From: Emticicia sp. BO119
Lineage (GTDB): Bacteria > Bacteroidota > Bacteroidia > Cytophagales > Spirosomataceae
Reading direction: 5' to 3'
NCBI RefSeq assembly: GCF_013912375.1
Contig: NZ_JACETV010000005.1
Span: 124,001-188,000 of the forward strand
DNA length: 64,000 bases
Positions 54,057-63,520 of the stretch are shown here, in pieces. Within the stretch, counting starts at the first letter, position 1. Each line of letters begins with the position of its first letter. Made by a program: the position numbers and the translations under genes. Below the pieces are notes generated by a model that saw nothing but the letters and a program-made list of their open reading frames with translations, ran no database searches and had not been told where the DNA came from.

Positions 54057-55292
54057 TCAATTAGCCCGATAATACATCGTTGAGCTATTCTCTTTTCTTA
54101 AGATATGTTTTGCCATTATCTGTAACGATTCGGGCGTTACGGCAGCAATCTTTTCTGCATCCTGATTACACCATTCGGCATTGCCGGCATTAGCGGCAAA
54201 GGCCAGGTTCATCGCTCTGTTCAGCAATTCAACTTCTGCAAAGGCCAAAGTAGATTCGCTCTGATTTTTCACCTTTTGCAGTTCTGTTTCTTCTACTTTG
54301 TCATTCACCAGTTCAGCAATAATCTCTTCAATAGCAGCATCAGCTTCTTCCAGAGCCACACCTTCATTCAGATTCCCCTGTACCATCAGCAAGCCCGGGT
54401 CAAGCGAGGCAGTAATATAGGCCGAAATATTATTAAACAACTGCTTCTCTTTTACCAGCCTCGTATAGAGCCTTGAAGATTTCCCTCTGCCCAGCAAATC
54501 GCTCAGTAAATCGGCATTATAAAATTCAGGGTCAAAACGCCCCGGCATATGATAAGCTTTGTAAATACCATTCAATGGCACTTTCGCTGAAGTCTCCATA
54601 AATTTAGCTTCAGTCTGTATAGTTTCCTGTGGCAGATTTCGCACATATTTTTCTCCTGCCGGAATCGGCTCAAACCATTTCTCGCACAAATATTTTACTT
54701 GTGCAACGGTTACATCGCCCGCCACTACCAGTATGGCATTATTAGGCAGATAATATTTAAAGAAAAACCCCTTTACATCATCCATCGTAGCTTCTTCAAT
54801 ATGGCTGATCTCCTTGCCGATAGTTGCCCACTGATACGGGTGTTTATCATAGACCAACGGACGGAGTTTCAACCATACATCGCCATAGGGCTGGTTCAGA
54901 TAACGTTGTTTAAACTCCTCAATTACCACTTTTCGCTGTACTTCCAGCACTTTATCATCAAAAGAAAGGCTCATCATCCGGTCAGATTCAAGCCAGAATG
55001 CCGTTTCGATATTTTTGGCTGGAAGCGTAATATAATAATTGGTAATATCCGGCGAGGTAAAGGCATTGTTTTCGCCGCCTACTTTCTGGAGGGGTTCATC
55101 ATAAGAAGGAATATTTTTTGAGCCCCCGAACATCAGGTGTTCAAAAAGATGAGCAAAGCCCGTTTTCTTTTCGTCTTCGTCTCTCGAACCTACATTGTAT
55201 AATATATTCACTGCCGCCATGGGCGTTGTATGGTCTTCATGCACATAAACCTCCAGGCCATTTTGTAACGTAAAATGCTCGTAGCTAATCAT
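54057..55292 (-). CDS. M16-family zinc peptidase
   Basis: 411 aa without a signal peptide. The inverted zinc motif HLFEH is at 48-52, with a distal glutamate in KVVIEEFKQRY. The remainder follows the two-fold M16 pattern (LPNNAILVVAGDVTVAQV, DLLGRGKSSRLYTRLVKEKQL). It covers a single M16 unit (about 400 aa), so it should pair with itself or another subunit. It probably degrades peptides. Confidence 0.94.
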   Translation of the reverse strand: MISYEHFTLQNGLEVYVHEDHTTPMAAVNILYNVGSRDEDEKKTGFAHLFEHLMFGGSKNIPSYDEPLQKVGGENNAFTSPDITNYYITLPAKNIETAFWLESDRMMSLSFDDKVLEVQRKVVIEEFKQRYLNQPYGDVWLKLRPLVYDKHPYQWATIGKEISHIEEATMDDVKGFFFKYYLPNNAILVVAGDVTVAQVKYLCEKWFEPIPAGEKYVRNLPQETIQTEAKFMETSAKVPLNGIYKAYHMPGRFDPEFYNADLLSDLLGRGKSSRLYTRLVKEKQLFNNISAYITASLDPGLLMVQGNLNEGVALEEADAAIEEIIAELVNDKVEETELQKVKNQSESTLAFAEVELLNRAMNLAFAANAGNAEWCNQDAEKIAAVTPESLQIMAKHILRKENSSTMYYRAN

Positions 55293-55405
55293 CAGGTTGT
55301 GATTTGTTTTAGTCTATCCTTAACGCACGATTAAGCATATTCTGATATAACACCAATCACAAATGTAAGGTTTCGATGGGAAGTCCAAAAATGTAAGTGA
55401 TAATT

Positions 55406-58186
55406 TTATCTCGAAAGATTAGAGAAAAAAGTGGCAATTTTGGCTCTGAACAGATACATACATACCATTAGCACCGAAAACAATCCCAACCAGAGATAAA
55501 TGATATTGAAAGATGATATCGGAATGACCGAAGATTTACCAATCAGTACAAAGTTTGACCAATAGAAAGGATGGTCTGATTCGGTCTGAATCAAATCTAT
55601 TTTCGATAAGCGGATGGCTTCGTCAGTAGGATAGCCTTTTTTCAGATAATAGTAAAATTTCTCCGATAATTTGGCAATGCTTTCGTCGTGTGCGTTCCAG
55701 AGTGTGGTAATAACAGACGGGCAGCCTGCGAACTGAAAGGCTCTCGCAAGGCTGATAATGCCTTCGCCTTTTCTTATTTGCCCTTTACCAGTTTCACAGG
55801 CACTCAATACTACCAACTGTGTATTCTCCAAAGACAAATTATATAACTCTGGCGTGTATAACTTAAAATCTTTTCCTTCGGGGTATAAAGCAATAAACGA
55901 TTTCAAAGGTTCGGCATCATTTACCTGCGCGTGGGTAGCAAAATGAATAATGCCTTTGTTGCGGTAGGTTTCCTGAAAATTCAGTTTTGTCGCTTTACTA
56001 TCCTGAAAAATCTGACCATTAATTTCCCCCATTTCATTGATAGACGCAGGTAAGGTTTTAAAGCCCTTATCTCTGAAAATACCTGACTGTTTGCCATTAC
56101 TAAATGGCGCATAGGCAATTATATCACTTTGCGGCTTTGAAATATTATAATCGAAATGCAAGGAGGCAGAGTTTGCATAAGAAATCGTGTAATCAAACAA
56201 GAGATAATCAGATTCTCCTTTTTTCTCCAGAATCTCATATGGTAAGAAACCTAAAATATCATGGCGGGCAATAATCAGCTTTTCTGATTTCTTTAACATC
56301 CCTTCAATCGGTGCCAATAAAACATTATAGGTTCTTTTGGCCAGATCGTGGCCCTTATAAGCATCAATACTGGGTGGTGTATTTACTTTAGCATATAGCT
56401 CAAGTACAAGATTGTGTATATCCGAAGCCCTCTCTTTCTTGACAATATTATAAGACTCTTTATCGACAATCAGATAATACAAAACATTTTCGCCTAAGAA
56501 ATAACTGATAAAAGCCGATTTTTTATCGATTTTCTGCTGCGTTTCTTTCAGAGAAATCAGATAATTATCATACTTGAGTTTATAATAATTTTTTGATTCC
56601 TGTTCAATCTTTTTAGTCAGGTGGCTCAGTTGTATCTTGGCATCTGATAAATCAGAAAGTGTCTTTTCATTGCCAGCTTCCAGCAGTCTGATTTGTAGCT
56701 TAACAATCCTTTGGCGCAAAGTAGCCTCCTGATCTAACAAGTTTTCGTCTAATACTTTGGGGCGTATCTTCTGCTCTTTTACTGCATCCCATAAAGTAGC
56801 CGATTTACTGGCCTCTAACGTATAAAAAAACTTCTCTGCCCAGGTTTGCGATTGCGTGGCTTTCCACTGCTCAAATATTTTAGATAACGCCTTTTCGTAG
56901 ACAGGATACACCTTTTCGCTGTAAAACAGCTTTGATTCAGGCATATCAAAAGTTTTGCGTAGATGTGTAGCAAATTTAATAGCTGTAATATAAGTATCAG
57001 CCGATAAGCCCGGATCTGACCCTGACAATAAATCTGCTTTCTGATTCAAAGCAATAAATAACTCCTGCGGTGCATTTACAGCCTCAAAAGTAGGGTTAGA
57101 ATGTACATTTAATTGTGTATAAGAGGTATCGGCCGCAATCATAGCTTTCTGGCTATGGATGAGAGCCTCTTTAAAATTACCTTTTTTCTCATAAATCTCA
57201 CTTAACCCATTTTCAATTTTAGCCACCTGAATTCCTTGAAAATGATGGAAAGCACTCACAAAATCTTTCAATGCACTTTTGTAGGTGCTTTCAGCCTTTG
57301 CCAGGTTATTTAACTGCATGTATGATTCAGCCCTGTTTGTCTGAATATTTATCCAAAGCCGGGGTTGTTGCTCTTTTGGTTTCCGGTAGTACTTTTCTGC
57401 CTCTGCAAGTGCTTTTATTGCATCAGCAGGCTGTTTCATCTGATTATAACAACGGCCAATAGACAAATAAATAATGGCCGTTCTATCATCACTTTCAGCC
57501 AATGGCAATGCTTCTTTCAGTAAACCCAAAGCATTTTCATATTGCTTCTTTTCTCTGTAATACTTAGCCATATTGCTCAAAACCGCATACTGATTCAACG
57601 TAACTTTCTCTTGCTTGGCAATTTGTCTGGCTTGCTGGAAATAATAAAAGCTTTGTTCAGTATCGCCCAGGTCATCAATCAGGCGCCCATAATTACTCAA
57701 AAAAGTAATAATAAATGCAGGTAATTTTTTCTGAAGGCTTTTGTGCTGTAACAAAAAATCATAGCCTTTTTTGAAATGCTTTTCAGCTAAATTGAGCTTG
57801 CTAGGCATTCGTCGATAATACTCCGATACCTCTGCGTTCAGTTTAAAGAAATACAAATCCTTTAGCTCACCGTCAACATATTTTAGTGCTGCTAAACCCT
57901 CTTCGAGAACTTTTGCTGCATGATCATAATCTTCGTTTGGAACGTAGACATCTACTGCCGAGATCAGGAATAGTTTGAAGTAATTTTCGTAATCTTTCTG
58001 AATCAGAAGCTGTTTCTGAAGACTTTTATACCTCAATAAGGCTTGTTCAGGAGTAATCGTCTGGTTGTTCAGCTTCATATACACCTCATCAATTACCCGT
58101 TGAACCTGCGATGCTGTGCCTTTCGACTGCGCCCACACATTCAACACGCATACAGCAAAAACAGATATAAGAAGACTTTTTCTCAT
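55406..58186 (-). CDS. CHAT-domain putative caspase-like protease with TPR array and C-terminal TM
   Basis: A 926-aa protein: signal peptide (MRKSLLISVFAVCVLNVWAQ), a TPR array (about 30-380, e.g. YENALGLLKEALPLAES, NFKEALIHSQKAM), a coiled-coil region (about 470-540), a CHAT domain (about 640-885) and one TM helix (about 890-913) with a short basic tail. The caspase-like dyad is intact: His752 in HFATHA and Cys797 in VLSACETG. The topology puts the CHAT domain in the periplasm. Its gene is 39 bases after an unknown exported protein gene and divergent from a sigma/anti-sigma pair, which suggests a signalling protease. Substrate is unknown. Confidence 0.92.
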   Translation of the reverse strand: MRKSLLISVFAVCVLNVWAQSKGTASQVQRVIDEVYMKLNNQTITPEQALLRYKSLQKQLLIQKDYENYFKLFLISAVDVYVPNEDYDHAAKVLEEGLAALKYVDGELKDLYFFKLNAEVSEYYRRMPSKLNLAEKHFKKGYDFLLQHKSLQKKLPAFIITFLSNYGRLIDDLGDTEQSFYYFQQARQIAKQEKVTLNQYAVLSNMAKYYREKKQYENALGLLKEALPLAESDDRTAIIYLSIGRCYNQMKQPADAIKALAEAEKYYRKPKEQQPRLWINIQTNRAESYMQLNNLAKAESTYKSALKDFVSAFHHFQGIQVAKIENGLSEIYEKKGNFKEALIHSQKAMIAADTSYTQLNVHSNPTFEAVNAPQELFIALNQKADLLSGSDPGLSADTYITAIKFATHLRKTFDMPESKLFYSEKVYPVYEKALSKIFEQWKATQSQTWAEKFFYTLEASKSATLWDAVKEQKIRPKVLDENLLDQEATLRQRIVKLQIRLLEAGNEKTLSDLSDAKIQLSHLTKKIEQESKNYYKLKYDNYLISLKETQQKIDKKSAFISYFLGENVLYYLIVDKESYNIVKKERASDIHNLVLELYAKVNTPPSIDAYKGHDLAKRTYNVLLAPIEGMLKKSEKLIIARHDILGFLPYEILEKKGESDYLLFDYTISYANSASLHFDYNISKPQSDIIAYAPFSNGKQSGIFRDKGFKTLPASINEMGEINGQIFQDSKATKLNFQETYRNKGIIHFATHAQVNDAEPLKSFIALYPEGKDFKLYTPELYNLSLENTQLVVLSACETGKGQIRKGEGIISLARAFQFAGCPSVITTLWNAHDESIAKLSEKFYYYLKKGYPTDEAIRLSKIDLIQTESDHPFYWSNFVLIGKSSVIPISSFNIIYLWLGLFSVLMVCMYLFRAKIATFFSNLSR

Positions 58187-58225
58187 ATTAAAACATTAGC
58201 TTTATGACTAAATACCCTTAAATCC

Positions 58226-59371
58226 TTAATAGAAGCCATCTTCAGTACCGGCAGTTGGTGGTGGTACTTCTTTTCTTGGTGGCGGATCCCCTGCTAACCT
58301 TAATTTAGGAGTCGTTGTTGAGAAATTCAACGCAGCAGGCATATCAGTATTCATGGTATCATAATAATAGTTATTCAGATAGTCGGAGCGGTTACGGATA
58401 TTTCCGTTGGCATCAAAGTATCGTTCAATACTTGTTCTGCTCGGGCGATGTGTGAAAATTCTCATGCGAAAACTCGGAAGTGTATTAGACTTAGCTATGA
58501 AATAAATAATTCCATAATTACTCTGAGGCTTATTTTCACCTCTCGGAAAAGTCAGGACCCCATCGTTTATTGCAAACCAGGGCGAATTACTGATGATATT
58601 ATACGCCTGTGGACTTATACCCATTTTTGTGTATAAATTAACAGAGGTATTAGCTGTAATTAACTTATCAAAAAAGGTTATAAAAGGAGAATATTTTTCA
58701 GTAAACACCTTATTCCTGAACTTATAGGCTCTCATACCAAAAATACTGCCTTCTCTTCGCTCAAAGCTACCTGCTTCTCTTACGGTATAAACAAGATTAG
58801 TAGTATCTGCATTGGTAACCACATCAACGGGCTGGCTATACGTATAAGGATTTACCCATTGACACCTGTTAATAATATTCAATAAATCGTATTGTGAAAG
58901 AATCTGCAATTGCCACGGAAGCGTGCTTTCAAACACAATCACATCCTGATTATCCATCAAAAACCCATTAGGCTGGGTACCGCTATTGCTCAGAACAGGT
59001 TTTACATTACCAATACCGTTATCGCTTATCTTAAAAGCACCAATATTATTGGCTGTATAGACAGTATTGATACCAACCTTTGAGCTACCAAGCGTAAAAG
59101 ATTCAACAGTTGCTAACTGAACACTCGAATATACTTGCTCGCTACAGCCGATGCAAGTCCACGTAGTGCCATTAAAAACTCTGACCACATTAAAGGTCTG
59201 GTCAAATACCATCATCCCTACCTTCGGAGAAGCGATTGAGGTTAATTCTTCATTTTTCAGTACAGGCAGTTGAATGTTTGCAGTCTGGCCGGCTGTTATG
59301 GTTGTTGACTGTGAGAAAGCGCCAGTTGTTAAAATCAATAGTAAGAGTAAAGGAAGGAAAATATTTTTCAT
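58226..59371 (-). CDS. Exported protein of unknown function, partner of the CHAT protein
   Basis: 381 aa from ATG 59371, directly before the signal peptide MKNIFLPLLLLLILTTGAFSQ; the frame extends to 59470 but without signal character. The segment PKVGMMVFDQTFNVVRVFNGTTWTCIG is a short motif often seen near the start of Bacteroidota surface proteins. The middle is unrecognised, and the C-terminus is proline-rich (GDPPPRKEVPPPTAG). It precedes the CHAT gene by 39 bases on the same strand and is probably cotranscribed, so it may be the ligand, substrate or anchor of the CHAT protein (inference). Confidence 0.75.
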   Translation of the reverse strand: MKNIFLPLLLLLILTTGAFSQSTTITAGQTANIQLPVLKNEELTSIASPKVGMMVFDQTFNVVRVFNGTTWTCIGCSEQVYSSVQLATVESFTLGSSKVGINTVYTANNIGAFKISDNGIGNVKPVLSNSGTQPNGFLMDNQDVIVFESTLPWQLQILSQYDLLNIINRCQWVNPYTYSQPVDVVTNADTTNLVYTVREAGSFERREGSIFGMRAYKFRNKVFTEKYSPFITFFDKLITANTSVNLYTKMGISPQAYNIISNSPWFAINDGVLTFPRGENKPQSNYGIIYFIAKSNTLPSFRMRIFTHRPSRTSIERYFDANGNIRNRSDYLNNYYYDTMNTDMPAALNFSTTTPKLRLAGDPPPRKEVPPPTAGTEDGFY

Positions 59372-59988
59372 TACAACGTCATTGATTAAGTATAGTATAG
59401 ACTTTGGCAAAAATTTACGTAACCTAACAAATATCTCCAATTTTTGTTGCAAGAAAAACTTTGTTGACATTTTTTTTACATATAACTTTGAACAAAGTCA
59501 ATATCCCCCTATTTTTTATTCAAAAATGAGGGGGAATCTTGAGCTAATTAACCCTAACCCTAGTAAAATTTTGGGTGAGGGGTTTGTTTTATGGCTATAG
59601 AGTTAAAATTGTGTGTATTAATATCTTCCAGGTAGTCTTTTGTAACCACAAAGCAGATATTTTTTTTTATTTGGTTATCATGGCTTTCAAAAAAAAAGAA
59701 AAATATCGTCTTTGTGTAGATTTAGTTAGCAACAAACTCTGTCCATTAATATCAACCAGCATAGGTTTTGTAACCTTGATTTTTCTTTTTTTTTATTTTT
59801 TTTTTTTGTTACCGAAATAGTGGGTTGTTTTGCATAATTTTTGCATGATAATTGATTCATATTTAATCCGTTAAAAAGCAATAATTTTAGATTACCCTTG
59901 AGTGATTTCCTTACTAAAAATCCCCTTTTAAAAAAAAATCTTTAAAAAGGTTACATAAGAGGGGGCTATTGATATTAATAACCGTAAT
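59372..59988. other. 617-base gene-free divergent region between the CHAT cluster and the sigma gene
   Basis: No convincing coding frame is present. The region is AT-rich with long T-runs. It holds AACCCTAACCCTAG at about 59550, the imperfect 31-base direct repeat at 59617/59745, and a near-consensus minus-strand -7 box GATATTTG (59428-59435) for the exported protein gene. It must contain the promoters of both divergent units. Confidence 0.6.
59617..59775 (+). repeat. 31-base direct repeats with T-runs, possible tandem small RNAs
   Basis: 59617-59647 and 59745-59775 share ATTAATATC, CCAG, TAG and TTTTGTAACC at the same total length, 128 bases apart. The first copy continues as TTTGT-AACC-ACAAA, a short hairpin, then GCAGATA and nine T, like a weak terminator. 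The second is followed by longer T-runs. Duplicated RNA-end or operator sequences are both possible. Confidence 0.45.
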
Positions 59989-60594
59989 ATGATCCTTGGC
60001 CTATCCAAACATCCGTCAGATGAATCGATTGTAGAGGGGATTCTGGCAGGTGGACGTAAAGAACATGAGGCGTTAGTAGCTTTGTATAAGAAATTTCATG
60101 TTTCTTTGGAAAGGTTCATTATCCATCGAAGCACAGGGAGAGATTACGCCAAACAACCAGAGGATATTATTTGGGAGTCTATTGAAGCATTTGTTGTGAA
60201 TGTAAAAAAAGGTACTTTTACCCTCAAGGATGCCACATTAGAAACTTACCTGAAAAGTATTTGTAAAAACTTATGGTTTAGATATATTTCACAAGAGGCT
60301 TCTCGAGAGGAGCGTCAGAATCGCTATATGGCAGAATGGGATAAACTGGAAGACGATGTAAGCGATATGCTCATAGAAAAAGAAAATTGGGAACATTATA
60401 TCAGCTTGGTTAATAAATTAGGGAAAAATTGTAGGCAAATTCTGGATATGAGACTCATAGAAGGCTTATCAATGCAGGAAATATCACAAAAACTCATTGC
60501 CAATGGCACTTTTGAAAACGACCAGACTGTAAGAAATGCCAAAAGTAAATGCCTCAAAAAAATAATGGATTTGATCACCTCTAATCATCAATAA
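59989..60594 (+). CDS. Sigma-70 family (ECF-like) RNA polymerase sigma factor
   Basis: A 201-aa protein. Region 2 is HEALVALYKKFHVSLERFIIHRS...QPEDIIWESIEAFVVNV; region 4 is LGKNCRQILDMRLIEGLSMQEISQKLI...NDQTVRNAKSKCLKKI. The linker is acidic. It is followed 13 bases later by a TM anti-sigma-like gene and is divergent from the CHAT cluster. It may direct transcription of that cluster and be freed when the anti-sigma protein is cleaved (inference). Confidence 0.9.
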   Translation: MILGLSKHPSDESIVEGILAGGRKEHEALVALYKKFHVSLERFIIHRSTGRDYAKQPEDIIWESIEAFVVNVKKGTFTLKDATLETYLKSICKNLWFRYISQEASREERQNRYMAEWDKLEDDVSDMLIEKENWEHYISLVNKLGKNCRQILDMRLIEGLSMQEISQKLIANGTFENDQTVRNAKSKCLKKIMDLITSNHQ

Positions 60595-60607
60595 ATTACA
60601 TAACACT

Positions 60608-61237
60608 ATGGATGATATTCTGCAAAATCAGATTGAAGACTATGTGGCGGGACTAATGCCAGAAAACACTAAACTGGAATTTGAAAGACAACTTAAAAAT
60701 GACCTATATCTACAACAACAAGTAGAAGACCTTAAACGTGTAAGAGAAGCTGTATTGCGCGCCAAAGTACGTGCCAATGTGGCTAACGCTCGTATATATA
60801 TTCATAAACCCAAAAGAGGATTAACCTATGTATTAGGCTCGTTTAGTGCAGCAGCGGCCATAGTACTTTTCCTCCTGTCAACCTCAATTACATTTTCACC
60901 TAAGAAATTCAACTATCGGGGCGATGGCATTGCTCTAAGCTCGGAAACTCAAATACGAGCCAATGATTACGAAAAAGCCACTCGTCTGGTTGAAGAAGGT
61001 GAAAACCCGACAGAGGCCATTAAGATTTTAGAACGCCTGAAAGCCGACGAAAATGTAAGTAAAAACTATCAGAATGAAGCTAAATGGATGCTCGTGGTGG
61101 CTTATCTTGAAACCGGAGAGGCAAAAAAAGCTGAAAAAATATTTGATGAAGTAAAATGGGAAGATACAGGCAGACCTTTTTCTACCTGGGAAATCACCAA
61201 GATTCACTGGCAGATTTTCTGGGGAAAAATATTCTGA
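60608..61237 (+). CDS. Putative anti-sigma factor, single TM with TPR-like periplasmic domain
   Basis: A 209-aa protein. The cytosolic N-terminus (MDDILQNQIEDYVAGLMPENTKLEFERQLKNDLYLQQQVEDLK) resembles anti-sigma ASD-like helices with the YV.G.M.E....FE..L pattern seen in zinc-less anti-sigma factors. One TM helix lies at about 76-98 (YVLGSFSAAAAIVLFLL). The C-terminal periplasmic part (ANDYEKATRLVEEGENPTEAIKILERLKAD...EAKWMLVVAYLETGEAKKAEKIFDEV) is a TPR-like helical domain. It follows the sigma gene by 13 bases. Confidence 0.78.
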   Translation: MDDILQNQIEDYVAGLMPENTKLEFERQLKNDLYLQQQVEDLKRVREAVLRAKVRANVANARIYIHKPKRGLTYVLGSFSAAAAIVLFLLSTSITFSPKKFNYRGDGIALSSETQIRANDYEKATRLVEEGENPTEAIKILERLKADENVSKNYQNEAKWMLVVAYLETGEAKKAEKIFDEVKWEDTGRPFSTWEITKIHWQIFWGKIF

Positions 61238-61466
61238 CAGTACTCATAAGTTTTTATTATAATTTTGTTTCCACTCAAAAGCAATAACCAAAACTGCTAC
61301 TTTTAAACCCTGCTTACGGTAAGTATATACGATAGGAGCCTGTCCCCTGCTTATATCCCACGGCTGAACTGTTTTGGATTCTTATAAACTGCAATTCCTT
61401 ATTCTCACTAAAATTATGTAGTTTTACCCCACATTTAATAATTAAAGGTAAAACAACGGGCTAACC

Positions 61467-61946
61467 ATGAATATCAAAGTCGGGCAAGGGTATGATGTAC
61501 ACCAATTAGGCGAGGGTTATGATTTGTGGCTGGGAGGTGTCAGAATTCCTCACACAGTAGGTTCAGTGGGTCATTCGGATGCCGATGTACTCTTGCACGC
61601 AATGTGTGATGCACTTCTTGGTGCCGCTGCCATGGGCGACATTGGCAAACATTTCAAAAACACAGACCCTCGCTGGAAAGGCATCGATAGCAAAATCCTG
61701 TTGAAGATTGTAGTAGAAATGCTCGAAAAAGAAGGGTATAAAATCGGCAATATAGATTCAACCGTTTGCCTGCAGGAACCTAAAATCGGTAAGTATATTC
61801 CAGACATGATCAAGGCCATTGCCGAAGTAACCAAATTGCCAGAAAACTGTATCTCTATCAAAGCTACAACTACCGAAGAAATGGGCTTTGTGGGTAGAAA
61901 AGAAGGTCTGGAGGCTCACGCCATTGCATTGATTTATAAAAATTAA
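61467..61946 (+). CDS. ispF: 2-C-methyl-D-erythritol 2,4-cyclodiphosphate synthase
   Basis: A 159-aa enzyme of the MEP isoprenoid pathway. It cyclises CDP-ME 2-phosphate to MEcPP with release of CMP. The zinc ligands are Asp10, His12 (GYDVHQL) and His44 (DADVLLHA), with GHSDAD at 35-40 and the C-terminal ATTTEEMGFVGRKEGLEAHA. It is a trimer. No other MEP genes are in the window. Confidence 0.97.
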   Translation: MNIKVGQGYDVHQLGEGYDLWLGGVRIPHTVGSVGHSDADVLLHAMCDALLGAAAMGDIGKHFKNTDPRWKGIDSKILLKIVVEMLEKEGYKIGNIDSTVCLQEPKIGKYIPDMIKAIAEVTKLPENCISIKATTTEEMGFVGRKEGLEAHAIALIYKN

Positions 61947-61950
61947 TGTA

Positions 61951-62592
61951 TCAGTCAGGCAATACTATTTTCTTACCCAAAAACCTGGGTTTGGTAGCAA
62001 TCAGATAATCAACAAATACTTTTACTCTGGCCAGTTTTTCTCTCAGATAAAAGCCTTCTCCGCCCGGTCTGTCTTTGGCATTAAAGCCATTGGCTACGAT
62101 TCCCTCCTTAGAAGCCAGATAAAGGGCACGTTCATTGTGGAATAACTGTGAGATAACCGTGACTGAATCCTGCCCGAAAACTTCTTTCAGCCGCACCATC
62201 GAATCAAAGGTTCTGAATCCCGCATAATCTAAATAAAGATGGGTAGAGTCAATACCATTCTTTATTAAGTCCTCACGCATCATTTCGGGCTCGTTATATT
62301 CTGGTCGCCCATTATCGCCACTGATAATCAGGTATTTTATTTTACCTGCCTTCATTAAATCTGTAGCTGCCTTTATTCTATTAGTAAAATAAGGGTTATC
62401 AAAACCTCGCCTTTTGGTATATTTGGCTGTGCCTAAAAGCAATCCTACCTTTCTATACGGAATATCGTCAATATTTGAATAAATCTTTCCTCTGGCATTA
62501 TCTTTAATAATTGCATCGCAAACAAAAATTGTTGCTATTGATAAAATAAACAATGCCAGTATAGACCATATAATAAGTTTTTTCTTTTTCAT
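61951..62592 (-). CDS. SanA/YdcF-like (DUF218) membrane protein
   Basis: 213 aa from ATG 62592; the frame extends to 62670 but the TM anchor MKKKKLIIWSILALFILSIATIFV is complete here. The DUF218 motifs are VGLLLGTAKYTKR, NPYFTNRIKAATDLMKAGKIKYLIISGDN and LDYAGFRTFDSMVRLKEVFG, with VTVISQLFHNERALYLA. SanA of E. coli affects envelope barrier function (vancomycin sensitivity at high temperature), and the domain is extracytoplasmic. It converges with ispF, with 4 bases between the stop codons. Confidence 0.9.
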   Translation of the reverse strand: MKKKKLIIWSILALFILSIATIFVCDAIIKDNARGKIYSNIDDIPYRKVGLLLGTAKYTKRRGFDNPYFTNRIKAATDLMKAGKIKYLIISGDNGRPEYNEPEMMREDLIKNGIDSTHLYLDYAGFRTFDSMVRLKEVFGQDSVTVISQLFHNERALYLASKEGIVANGFNAKDRPGGEGFYLREKLARVKVFVDYLIATKPRFLGKKIVLPD

Positions 62593-63520
62593 AATTTCCA
62601 AATAATACACCATTAAATAAGCCTGTAAAAATAAGAATATTGCTAATATAAAGTATATCCAAGATGTCAATTAGAATATATTTCATGAAATAGATCAAAA
62701 AATCAGACTTTTCTCCACAATAATTATGGTTTTTCCACAGTACAAGCAATTCTTCTCGCGTAGTACCTTTGCCGGGCTAAAAAATGAAAAGAAATGACAT
62801 ACTTAAACAAAAATACCTTAGTTGTTGAAACCGCTGGTTCGGATTCAATGTCGCAAACACACCCCCATTGATTTGACAAAAAACAAGCAATCAATAGTAT
62901 CAGATCTATTAATATATGTGTTCAGAATTATTTCTTTTGACTGTAGACAACGATGTTCGGATTATATCCAGCAAAAATTTTCAAACAAGTTCAGTTACTA
63001 CATTCCTGTCCTTAACAGTACGATTCTATACAAAATCACCCGAAACCCTTTGAAAATCTGATATAAAGACAGAAATTTAGGAAACGCGCCGCTATAGATT
63101 AAAATCCAAATAATAGTAAAATTCTGGCTTAGGAAAAGAATATGACAAATGTAAGTGGCAGAGTTATAACTGACTACATACCAGTTATTCAATCGGTATC
63201 AGAAAAGGTAGTCCATAAGATGAATACCTTTTTACACAAGGAGTATGTAAAAGTACCACCTATAAAAAGGGGCCAAAAAGGTTACCAATAAACTTAAAAA
63301 GGTTACCAATATGGTGGGAACCTTTTCTGGTAATTAAATAAAAAAGTTAAACAAGTTTATATTTTGATTAATAGTCTATAAAACTAATAGGTTGGAAAGT
63401 TTTTATTGAACTTTCCCATCAATTTACAGCGTCTTGTCTTGAAAGATTCCATTCTTCTGTCAGAATTTTATCTTTTTCATTATATTGCATAAAACATTTA
63501 TAAACTCCCTGAGATAATTA
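62593..63520. other. Gene-poor stretch of about 930 bases
   Basis: No supported coding frame. The frames of 60-80 codons found here have no signal peptide, domain or codon pattern like their neighbours. The right part holds the 16-base direct repeat at 63275-63311 and a related hairpin up to 63329. The region could be the remains of a decayed gene. Confidence 0.5.
63275..63311 (+). repeat. Direct repeat of AAAAAGGTTACCAATA and nearby hairpin
   Basis: Perfect 16-base copies at 63275-63290 and 63296-63311, 21 bases apart (two helical turns). Further on, AAAAGGTT in the second copy can pair with AACCTTTT at about 63319-63326. It lies about 200 bases before the amidohydrolase start and may be an operator. 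Confidence 0.6.

Noticed and set aside
59540-59580. CCCTAACCCTAG, telomere-like repeat
   Set aside because: Only two units are present, in an internal region; it is probably coincidental or a short leader motif.
59575-59820. 81-codon frame in the CHAT/sigma control region
   Set aside because: It consists mainly of translated T-runs and direct repeats, with no signal peptide or family pattern.
62836-62846. GGTTCGGATTC resembling a tRNA T-loop
   Set aside because: The flanking bases do not pair into a T stem and no acceptor, D or anticodon arms are found around it.
62822-63061. 79-codon frame in the gene-poor stretch
   Set aside because: No recognisable domain, unusual codon use for the region, and no promoter or spacing support.
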